Part shown: in pieces, positions 57,820-64,000 of the stretch | How positions within the stretch are numbered: position 1 is the first letter of the stretch | Layout of the letters: every line of letters starts with the position of its first letter | From: Halomonas getboli | GTDB taxonomy: Bacteria > Pseudomonadota > Gammaproteobacteria > Pseudomonadales > Halomonadaceae | Direction: 5' to 3' | Length of the DNA: 64,000 nucleotides | Assembly (NCBI RefSeq): GCF_023094245.1 | Contig: NZ_JALMEW010000005.1 | Location: 62,001-126,000 of the forward strand | Translations under genes and position numbers: made by a program | Notes under the pieces: generated by a model | What the model saw: the letters and a program-made list of their open reading frames with translations, nothing else | Databases searched by the model: none | Told to the model about the DNA's origin: nothing

Positions 57820-57870
57820 AAAGGGCCCGCCGAAGCGGGCCCTTTCTCGGCGAGCCGGGGAGGCTCGCCG
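57820..57870 (-). terminator. Tandem hairpins terminating cspA
   Basis: On the minus strand, after the cspA stop, come a nine-bp hairpin (57849-57870, CGGCGAGCC arm) and then an 11-bp hairpin with TTCG loop (57820-57845) followed by four T residues. The 20-base core of the second is identical to the hairpin after tctA. Confidence 0.85.
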
Positions 57871-57889
57871 GGTCATCGCGATCCGAGGA

Positions 57890-58096
57890 TCAGTCGATGG
57901 CCTTGATGTTGGAGGCCTGGAGGCCCTTCTTGCCCTGAGTCACGTCGAAGGAGACCTGCTGGCCTTCCTGCAGGGACTTGAAGCCTTCAGCCTGAATTTC
58001 GGAGAAGTGGGCGAACACGTCATCGCTGCCGTCGGACGGAGAAATGAAGCCGAAACCCTTGGAATCGTTGAACCACTTGACGGTACCAGTAGCCAT
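57890..58096 (-). CDS. Cold-shock-type protein (CspA family)
   Basis: Single-strand nucleic-acid-binding OB-fold protein acting as RNA chaperone. The 68 residues carry RNP1 KGFGFI and RNP2 VFAHF. The ATG at 58096 gives [18 protein letters not shown] and has GAGGAT upstream on the coding strand. About 100 bases of AT-richer leader precede it, as is common for csp genes with a regulated 5' UTR. Whether it is cold-induced cannot be told. Confidence 0.95.
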   Translation of the reverse strand: MATGTVKWFNDSKGFGFISPSDGSDDVFAHFSEIQAEGFKSLQEGQQVSFDVTQGKKGLQASNIKAID

Positions 58097-58323
58097 GAAA
58101 ATATCCTCTTCGCGCAAAGCGCCTTGTAAAGTTTCTGGTATTACCCAGGATCAGTAGCGGGTACAACAAGAAATACAATTACAGGCGGTCGAAAAGAATC
58201 GAATGCTTCTGGAACCATGCTGCTTGTTCACCAACTGGCGACACAGTGTCACGCCGGCCCGTCCGGGTCAAAGACTTTTTGGTACTAATTTTCTGAATCC
58301 TCTGCCGACGGCCTCGTCAGGGC

Positions 58324-59211
58324 TCATGCCGGGATGGTCAGGCGGCCGCCCTCGATGCGCCCGGCGGCGCCGTAGCGCCAGGGGCGGTTGTGCAGGCCGT
58401 GGCCGCTGGGCAGGCCGGTGTAGAGCGGCAGCCCGAGCGGCGCCAGGGTCTCGGCGACGATGGCCTCGAGCGGCGTGTCGCCGTAGGGCCGGCAGCCCTC
58501 GAAGGTGCCCAGGCACACGGCGGCGGCCCGGTCCAGGGCGCCGCCGTGCACCAGCTGCCATAGGGCGCGTTCCAGGCGGTAGTAGGGCTCGCCCACGTCC
58601 TCGAGGATCACCAGCGAGCCGGGCGGGGCGCGAAAGCCGGCGGGGGTGCCGATCAGGCTGGCGAGGGTGGCGAGGTTGCCGCCGGTGACCGGGCCCTCGA
58701 GGCGGGGCGGGGCGTCCGCCCAGGGCGCGATGGGATAGTCGAGGGTGGTCGGCCCGGCGATCAGCGCCAGGGTCTCCTCGAACTGGCGGCGCACGATGTC
58801 CCGCTCGTCGCCCCCGCCGTCGAGCGCGCCGGCCGCCGCCTTGGCCACCGGGCCGTGGATCGCCGGCACGCCGTGGCGGTGGCAGTGGTCGAGCAGCACG
58901 GTCACGTCGGAGTAGCCGATCAGCGGCTTGTTCGACCGCGCCAGGCGCGCCCAGTCGATGCCGTCGATCAGCTGGGCGGCGCCGTAGCCGCCGCGCACCG
59001 CCCATACCGCCCGGGTCTCGGGGGCGTCGAAGGCGGCGTGCAGTCGGGCCAGGCGATGCGCACGGCTGCCGGCCAGGTAGCGCTCGGGCGCCTGCAGCGG
59101 CTCCTCGACGCGCACCTCCACGCCCAGCGCCTCCAGGCCGCGAATGCCGGCGTCGATGGCCTCGGGCGCGGTGAAGGAAGAGGGGGCGATGAGGCTGACG
59201 GCGAGCGGCAT
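58324..59211 (-). CDS. ldcA: LD-carboxypeptidase (LdcA family)
   Basis: Serine peptidase S66 that trims the terminal D-Ala from murein tetrapeptides during cell-wall recycling. The 295 residues contain the nucleophile in IGYSDVT (Ser101), the acidic residue in VILEDVGEPYYRLER and the His in LPSGHG. ATG at 59211 with GTGGAG upstream; a GTG four codons earlier overlaps that ribosome site. Cytosolic, no signal peptide. Confidence 0.92.
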   Translation of the reverse strand: MPLAVSLIAPSSFTAPEAIDAGIRGLEALGVEVRVEEPLQAPERYLAGSRAHRLARLHAAFDAPETRAVWAVRGGYGAAQLIDGIDWARLARSNKPLIGYSDVTVLLDHCHRHGVPAIHGPVAKAAAGALDGGGDERDIVRRQFEETLALIAGPTTLDYPIAPWADAPPRLEGPVTGGNLATLASLIGTPAGFRAPPGSLVILEDVGEPYYRLERALWQLVHGGALDRAAAVCLGTFEGCRPYGDTPLEAIVAETLAPLGLPLYTGLPSGHGLHNRPWRYGAAGRIEGGRLTIPA

Positions 59212-59428
59212 GGACGACTCCACGTGAACGAAGGGCGCAGCCCGGCATTGTCGGCGGGATGCGGCCGGCTGTCACGCGGTGGCGATGGCGCGCGTCATGC
59301 CTTCGATTGATATGGCCCATCCGTCGCGGCGGGGGCGTCTCAGGTGGCTCGCCGCAGCGCCCTTGGCTTGACTGAGAAGGCAGCGAAGCACGCTGCGCGT
59401 TCGGTTCAGCGGAGGGGAGGATAAGCGG

Positions 59429-59998
59429 ATGACGACGGCAATATCGAAGCGCGCGTGGATGGCGCTGGCCGTGGCGGGCGTGGCTGCCGCCGCCAGCGTC
59501 GTGTCGGCCGAGGAAGGAGCCTCGATGAGCCAGCGGGAGGATGCCCTGAGCGCCGCCTGGCCGGGCATGGTCGAAGGCGCCACCGTGATCGACTGGGAGG
59601 GCAAGGGGCTGCAGGAGGGCGACAACGGCTATACCTGCCTGCCGTCGCCCCAGGACATGGCCGGCAATGCCCCCATGTGCCTGGATGAAGTCTGGATGGC
59701 CTGGGCCAAGGCCTGGCAGAACAAGGAGCCTTTCACGGCGGATCGCCTGGGCATCGCCTACATGCTGGCGGGCGATGCGGGGGCCAGCAATCTCGACCCC
59801 TTCGCCATGGAAGCCACCGATGACAATCAGTGGGTGGTCGAAGGGCCGCACCTGATGATCGTCGCGCCGCCGGGGCTGCTGGACGCCTTCCCCACCGACC
59901 CCGACAGCGGAGGGCCCTATCTGATGTGGAAGGGCACCGACTATCAGCACCTGATGGTGCCGATGGGGGCGCGGCCGGTGGAACAGGGCATGGAATAG
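59429..59998 (+). CDS. Secreted hypothetical protein
   Basis: The 189 residues begin with a signal peptide (hydrophobic VAGVAAAASVVSA, cleavage before EEG). The mature part is acidic, with two cysteines (YTCLPSP and MCLDEVW) that could form a disulfide, and motifs TVIDWEGKGLQEGDNGYTC and GPYLMWKGTDYQHLMVPM. It resembles a family of conserved hypothetical periplasmic proteins but I cannot name it. GGAGGGGAGG precedes the ATG; phzF homologue follows after 74 bases. Confidence 0.8.
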   Translation: MTTAISKRAWMALAVAGVAAAASVVSAEEGASMSQREDALSAAWPGMVEGATVIDWEGKGLQEGDNGYTCLPSPQDMAGNAPMCLDEVWMAWAKAWQNKEPFTADRLGIAYMLAGDAGASNLDPFAMEATDDNQWVVEGPHLMIVAPPGLLDAFPTDPDSGGPYLMWKGTDYQHLMVPMGARPVEQGME

Positions 59999-60072
59999 CA
60001 TCGCTGCCAGCGCTGGCATCGGGCATCACGGACGATGCCCGCTTCGGCCCCTTTCACAGGAGATGACGTCCC

Positions 60073-60948
60073 ATGACCGGTACCCTCTATCGCCTTTCCG
60101 CCTTCACGACCGATCCACATGGCGGCAATCCCGCCGGTGTCTGGATGGGTGAGTCGCTGCCCGATCCGGCCACCATGCAGCGCATTGCCACCGAGGTCGG
60201 CTACTCCGAGACCGCCTTCGTCGCGCCGCTCTCGGGGGCACATCGCACCGTGCGCTACTACAGCCCGCGGGTCGAGATCGATTTCTGCGGCCACGCCACC
60301 ATCGCCGCCGGCGTCATGCTGGGGCGTCTGGGCGGGGCGGGCACTTACACGCTGGAAACGGCGATCGGCGAGGTGCCGGTCACGGTGTCGCAGCAGGATG
60401 GCGAGTGGCACGCCGCCTTGAGGTCGGTGACGCCCGAGCAGCGCCCCGCGGAAGCGGCCCTGGTCAACGAGGTGCTCGACTGCCTCGGCTGGGACGCCGC
60501 GGAGCTGGACGTCTCGCTGCCGCCGATGCTGGCCTATGCCGGGGTCTGGCATCTGGTGCTGGCGGCGGCAGAGCCGTCGCGCCTCGATCGGCTCGACTAC
60601 GACTTCCCCGCGCTTCGGGCGCTGATGCAGGAGCGAGGGCTCACGACCCTGCAGCTGGTGTGGCGGGAGAGCCCGACGCGTTATCACGCTCGAGACCCGT
60701 TTCCGGTGGGAGGCGTGGTGGAGGATCCGGCCACCGGCGCTGCGGCGGCGGCATTGGGCGGCTATCTGCGCGATGCCGGGCTGCTCGCGGCGCCCGCGCG
60801 CCTGACCCTCCTGCAGGGCGAGGCCATGGGGCGCCCGAGCCGCCTCGAGGTGGCGATTCCAGCCACCGGGGGCATCGAGGTGAGCGGCACCGCCGTCGAC
60901 CTCGCACCGGCACAGGTCGCCGGCATGGGCGTGACAGCGGGTTGGTGA
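60073..60948 (+). CDS. PhzF family isomerase/epimerase-like protein
   Basis: Cytosolic protein of the PhzF/diaminopimelate-epimerase-like fold. The 291 residues have the family motifs GNPAGV, catalytic Glu46 in GYSETAFV, IDFCGHATIAA and a C-terminal GGVVEDPATGAAAAALGGYL. No phenazine genes are present, so this is likely a YddE/YfhB-type enzyme of unknown substrate. CAGGAGATG precedes the start. Confidence 0.92.
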   Translation: MTGTLYRLSAFTTDPHGGNPAGVWMGESLPDPATMQRIATEVGYSETAFVAPLSGAHRTVRYYSPRVEIDFCGHATIAAGVMLGRLGGAGTYTLETAIGEVPVTVSQQDGEWHAALRSVTPEQRPAEAALVNEVLDCLGWDAAELDVSLPPMLAYAGVWHLVLAAAEPSRLDRLDYDFPALRALMQERGLTTLQLVWRESPTRYHARDPFPVGGVVEDPATGAAAAALGGYLRDAGLLAAPARLTLLQGEAMGRPSRLEVAIPATGGIEVSGTAVDLAPAQVAGMGVTAGW

Positions 60949-60979
60949 GCGCTTACGAGGGAGGGCGGCGACGAAGACG

Positions 60980-61087
60980 TCAGCCGAGATAGGCCGCGAT
61001 GGCCTCCAGGGCAAGCGTCCGGTGGCGGGCGGCCTCGGCCCAGCACTTCAGCACGTAGCGGTCGAAGATCACGTTGGTGGACGGCAT
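60980..61087 (-). CDS. Small hypothetical protein (35 aa)
   Basis: A 35-codon frame beginning MPSTNVIFDRYVLKCWAEAA with GAGAGGAG eight bases upstream of the ATG on the minus strand. Mostly helical, one Cys, normal codon use. No family recognised. Its strong ribosome site argues for translation. Confidence 0.4.
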   Translation of the reverse strand: MPSTNVIFDRYVLKCWAEAARHRTLALEAIAAYLG

Positions 61088-61201
61088 CTCGGCGCTCCTC
61101 TCGGGGGAGATACCGTCAGTGTAGTGCGTTTTGTTGCAATGCAGCACGATAATTCGATGACCGCTCGCCATCCCGCCGGGCAGCGGGATGGCGAGGCGCG
61201 G

Positions 61202-61522
61202 TCAGGGCTTGGGGCCGGCGGCCTCTTGCTCGAACAGTTCCGCCTTGGCATCGCGCATGATGTCCTCGCAGGCGGCCTGGTGAGTGAGCTCGGTCAACAG
61301 TCCCTGGGCCATGAGAAAGCCCTTGCCGAGGCAGTCGTCGATGTCTTCCCGCGCCACCCTGGGCTCGGTATGACAGTGGAGCTTGATCGTTCTTCCACCG
61401 CCGTCCAGGCGGTCGGCCAGCCGGCGGATTCGCCAGGCGAGGCGGGTCTTCCAGCTGGCCGATGCTTCCGCGCCTTCGGTCACGCTCAGGGTGCAGCGCC
61501 ATTCGGGCTTGTAGACCTTCAT
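61202..61522 (-). CDS. Hypothetical cytosolic protein (106 aa)
   Basis: Begins MKVYKPEWRCTLSVTEGAEA with a near-perfect AAGGAGG ribosome site. Contains GGGRTIKLHCHTEP and an acidic helical C terminus (DDCLGKGFLMAQGLLTELTHQ). No signal peptide or TM segment. Unrecognised. It lies about 100 bases downstream of argP on the same strand. Confidence 0.7.
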   Translation of the reverse strand: MKVYKPEWRCTLSVTEGAEASASWKTRLAWRIRRLADRLDGGGRTIKLHCHTEPRVAREDIDDCLGKGFLMAQGLLTELTHQAACEDIMRDAKAELFEQEAAGPKP

Positions 61523-61620
61523 GCGAACCTCCTTATCGGCTTGGAATGAATGATCGATCGTGGGGCAGGCTCCGTCGGTGGGGAAACACGGCGGCCGGCT
61601 CGAGGCCGGGCACCGTCTGC

Positions 61621-62490
61621 TCAGGTTAGTTGCACCTTGCCCAGTGCGCTCGTCAGTCGTTCCAGCAGCGCCCCGCTGTGGCGCCAGAAGTGCCAGTAGA
61701 GCGGCACCTCGAGGCAGTGCGACGGCGCCAGGCTGGCCAGGCGGCCGGCGTCCTCCAGCTCGGCCACCTGGCGCCGCGGCATCATGCCGTAGCCGATGCC
61801 GGCGCTGGTCATGCGCACGAACCCCTCCGACGACGGGCAGAGGTGGTGGGGGAAGGGGCCGTGATAGCCACACTGGGCCAGGAAGCGGTGCTGCAGCTGA
61901 TCGTGGGGGCCGTAGACGATCGCCGGGGCGTGGCGGAAGGCCGTCTCGTTGGGGCCGTTGGGGAAGTGGCGCTCGATGTAGGCCGGCGTGGCGTAGGGGT
62001 GATAGACCATGGTGCCCAGCGGCACGCAGCGGGCGCCGGCGATGGGCTGGTCGCTGGCGCACAGGCAGGCCGCCACCTCGCCGTCGCGCAGCCGCTTGAG
62101 GCCCACGTCCTGGTCCTCGATGACCAGATCGAGCAGCAGCCCTTCCTCGCGGCACAGCGCGGCGACGGTCTCGGCCCACCAGGTGGCCAGGCTGTCGGCG
62201 TTGATGGCGATGCGCAGCCGCGGCGAGGCGGCATCCAGGGTCGGCAGGGCGGTGCGCAGGTCGCGCTCTAGCAGCTGCACCTGCTGGTAGTGGTTGAGCA
62301 GCCGCCGGCCCGCCGGGGTGGGCGCGAGCTGCGGATGGCGGATCAGCACCGGCTGGCCGAGGCGGATCTCCAGCGCCTTGATGCGCTGCGAGACCGCCGA
62401 CTGGGACAGCCCCAGCGCCTCGCCGGCGCGCTCGAAGCCGCCGGTCTCGATCACCGTGGCCAGCGCCTCGAGCAGCTTGTAGTCGATCAT
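61621..62490 (-). CDS. argP: LysR-type regulator ArgP (IciA)
   Basis: Transcription factor that activates the arginine/lysine exporter gene argO. The 289 residues have an N-terminal winged HTH (MIDYKLLEALATVIETGGFERAG start, SQSAVSQRIKALE) and a LysR effector domain (LRIAINADSLATWW, as in E. coli ArgP). It is divergent from argO, and a T-N11-A dyad lies between them. Confidence 0.93.
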   Translation of the reverse strand: MIDYKLLEALATVIETGGFERAGEALGLSQSAVSQRIKALEIRLGQPVLIRHPQLAPTPAGRRLLNHYQQVQLLERDLRTALPTLDAASPRLRIAINADSLATWWAETVAALCREEGLLLDLVIEDQDVGLKRLRDGEVAACLCASDQPIAGARCVPLGTMVYHPYATPAYIERHFPNGPNETAFRHAPAIVYGPHDQLQHRFLAQCGYHGPFPHHLCPSSEGFVRMTSAGIGYGMMPRRQVAELEDAGRLASLAPSHCLEVPLYWHFWRHSGALLERLTSALGKVQLT

Positions 62491-62499
62491 AAGCAGAAC

Positions 62500-62512
62500 T
62501 GATGCAGCATTA
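62500..62512. promoter_or_regulatory. LysR-type T-N11-A box between argP and argO
   Basis: TGATGCAGCATTA is a T-N11-A motif with dyad symmetry, ten bases from the argP start. TATAGC at 62530-62535 could be the argO -10. Likely ArgP target; inferred from position. Confidence 0.5.
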
Positions 62513-62616
62513 GGAAGATGATTTTTCAGTATAGCGATCCGCGGCTAGTCTGGCGCTCTCGACGGCCCGGGATCGCCCGGTGCCGTGCCATGTACCGGGG
62601 ACGATCGGGAGGATCG

Positions 62617-63234
62617 ATGCTGGAGAGCTATCTGGCCGGGCTGGTGGTGTGCGGCGGGATCATCGTCGCCATCGGCGCACAAAACGCCTACGTGCTGGGG
62701 CTGGCCGTACGGCGTCGCTATCACTGGTGGTCGGCGGGGCTGTGCATGAGCACCGACCTGCTGCTGCTGACCGCGGGCATGTTCGGCATGAGCGCGCTGC
62801 TGCTGGCGTTTCCCGGCACCCTGGCGGCGCTGCGCTGGCTGGGCGTGGCCTTCCTCGGCTGGCTGGCCGCCCAGGCGCTGTATCGCGCCGTCGCCGGTCG
62901 CGCCGGCCTGGCGGCGGATCAGGCCCGTGACACCGGCCTCGTCCGGGTGCTGCTGGCGACGCTGGCGGTGACGGTGCTCAATCCCCAGGTCTATCTCGAC
63001 ACCCTGCTGCTGATTCCCTCCATCGGCGCCCAGCAGGACAGTGCCGCAGCCTTCGTGGTTGGCGCCGGCAGCGCCTCGATCCTGTGGTTCAGCCTGCTGG
63101 CCTGGGGCGGGGCGCTGCTCTCGCCGTGGCTGTCGCGGCCGCTGGCCTGGCGCGGCATCGACGGCGCCATCGGCCTGATGATGGGCGCCATCGCCCTGCA
63201 GCTGGCCGTGGCGCCGCCGGGCGCCATGGCCTGA
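62617..63234 (+). CDS. argO: Arginine exporter ArgO (LysE family)
   Basis: Inner-membrane basic amino acid exporter. The 205 residues contain six TM segments with the family features GAQNAYVLGLAVRR and LAVTVLNPQVYLDTLLL. GGGAGG precedes the ATG at 62617; an earlier ATG at 62518 gives a hydrophilic tail overlapping the control region. Divergent argP should control it. Confidence 0.92.
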   Translation: MLESYLAGLVVCGGIIVAIGAQNAYVLGLAVRRRYHWWSAGLCMSTDLLLLTAGMFGMSALLLAFPGTLAALRWLGVAFLGWLAAQALYRAVAGRAGLAADQARDTGLVRVLLATLAVTVLNPQVYLDTLLLIPSIGAQQDSAAAFVVGAGSASILWFSLLAWGGALLSPWLSRPLAWRGIDGAIGLMMGAIALQLAVAPPGAMA

Positions 63235-63411
63235 CGCCAACCACGCGCTCCATCATTGAATTAGAGATATCTTAAAAGCATAAGGCGACCGGTTCGGCGA
63301 CGTTGCGCATCCCTGGTGCGTCGCCACCGCCCCGCGTCATGCGCTACAGTGACCAGCTGGTGGCCCGATCGGGAACGCGGGCGAGGGCGGTAATACAACA
63401 AGGGATCGAAG

Positions 63412-64000
63412 ATGGCCGGATGCCAATCGATCGTCCGGTTCGCCGGGCTGCTGGTCGTGCTGCTAGGGATGGCCACTGCGTCGGGCGCGGCCGCAGGGAC
63501 GTCGCACGATACTATCCTCGTCGATGACTACATCGACCGACACCCGGAACAGCAGGCGCTGATGGCGGACTTCATGGGGCGGGTCCAGGCGCCGGCCCTG
63601 CCGCTGACGTCCCCGCCGCGCAGCACGATTCGCATCGCCGTCATCTATCCCGCCCTGCAGGCGTCCGACTACTGGCAGCGCAGCCTGGATGCCCTGGAGG
63701 CGCGGCTGCGTGCGCTGGGCCTGCCGTACCGGCTGAAGGTCTATCTCTCGCGGCCCACGGTGGACGTGGACCTGCAGGCCCGGCAGCTGGCCATGGCCCT
63801 GCAGTGGCGGCCGGACTATCTGGTCTTCACCCTGGATAGCGTGCCCCAGCTGCACATGATCGAGCGGGTACTGGCGCTGGGTCGCCCGCGCCTGATCCTG
63901 CAGAACATCACCACGCCGCTGGCCGACTGGGAGAGCGACCCGCCCTTTCTCTATGTCGGCTTCGATCACGTGCAGGGCACGCGCCTGATCGCCGACTGGA
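63412..64000 (+). CDS. luxP: LuxP-like periplasmic autoinducer-2 binding protein (3' end beyond window)
   Basis: The frame is open from ATG at 63412 to the window edge, 196 codons. After a signal peptide (LLVVLLGMATASG) the product follows Vibrio LuxP closely by eye: DDYIDRHPEQQALM, then IAVIYPALQASDYW, PDYLVFTLDS, RLILQNITTPLADWE and PFLYVGFDH. Gln83, Ser85 and Trp88 occupy the positions of LuxP residues that contact AI-2. In vibrios LuxP pairs with the hybrid kinase LuxQ; that gene would be expected just past the window. AGGGATCGAAG precedes the start. Confidence 0.85.
   Translation, partial: MAGCQSIVRFAGLLVVLLGMATASGAAAGTSHDTILVDDYIDRHPEQQALMADFMGRVQAPALPLTSPPRSTIRIAVIYPALQASDYWQRSLDALEARLRALGLPYRLKVYLSRPTVDVDLQARQLAMALQWRPDYLVFTLDSVPQLHMIERVLALGRPRLILQNITTPLADWESDPPFLYVGFDHVQGTRLIADW

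Noticed and set aside
35742-57842. Identical 20-base hairpin core at 35742-35761 and 57823-57842 as a mobile repeat
   Set aside because: Both are simple GC stems with a TTCG loop on the minus strand located just after stop codons; convergent terminator-type hairpins explain the identity better than a repeat family.

Overview
The window is a very GC-rich chromosome segment from a gammaproteobacterium. The order smc-zipA-ligA, an MnmC/ArgA/YheU/YciO-type housekeeping set, a 2-hydroxycarboxylate transporter with a CitAB-like pair, a TctABC tripartite transporter with TctDE, and a GlrK-QseG-GlrR operon together suggest a halophile of the Halomonadaceae (Halomonas or a relative). That assignment is inference; no rRNA or other taxonomic marker is present.

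Layout. 1-7.5 kb: smc (5' truncated), zipA, ligA and yheU (chromosome organisation, division, replication). 7.6-11.6 kb: a 2HCT-family carboxylate transporter facing a CitA/CitB-type two-component pair. 11.6-18.1 kb: a TetR repressor divergent from an EmrAB-type efflux pair, meeting head-on an ABC-2 exporter operon (HlyD-like lipoprotein, ATPase, permease). 18.2-25.3 kb: mnmC, yciI-like, a PHP phosphatase, yciO, an e(P4)-type acid phosphatase, a voltage-gated-type potassium channel with a zinc ribbon, and a CYTH triphosphatase. 25.5-27.5 kb: DUF47/PhoU-like protein plus PiT phosphate transporter. 27.7-29.0 kb: argA. 29.0-33.2 kb: a long noncoding region followed by glrK-qseG-glrR. 33.2-42.0 kb: xseA, an AbrB-type membrane protein, tctA, tctB and tctC on the minus strand, then tctD-tctE and a periplasmic binding protein on the plus strand. 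42-45.3 kb: guaB and guaA. 45.3-50.0 kb: an AT-rich foreign-looking island. 50.0-58.1 kb: msrQ/msrP, a class A beta-lactamase, rlmA, hemB, yghU, a DAACS symporter and cspA. 58.3-64 kb: ldcA, a secreted protein, a phzF homologue, small hypotheticals, argP/argO, and the 5' part of a LuxP-like autoinducer-2 receptor gene.

The two most interesting places are these. First, the roughly 790-base gap between argA and glrK carries two TGTC-N10-GACG boxes, a perfect IHF consensus, a -24/-12 (sigma-54) promoter with correct spacing, and a strong terminator about 430 bases downstream. This is the regulatory architecture known for the enterobacterial small RNA gene glmY, which sits at the same place next to glrK, so a GlrR/sigma-54-controlled small RNA is predicted here; its sequence does not look like GlmY. 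Second, the island downstream of guaA holds an HNH-type nuclease, a HipA-like kinase translationally coupled to an unknown partner, and a membrane protein, bounded on the right by a REP-like palindrome that runs into the msrQ stop codon. It may be an uncharacterised defence or toxin-antitoxin locus.

Also notable: a shared operator-like element in front of hemB and yghU, an inverted pair of DnaA-box-like sites upstream of mnmC, a heptamer tandem repeat in front of ligA, and a LuxP homologue that keeps the Q-x-S-x-x-W ligand motif.
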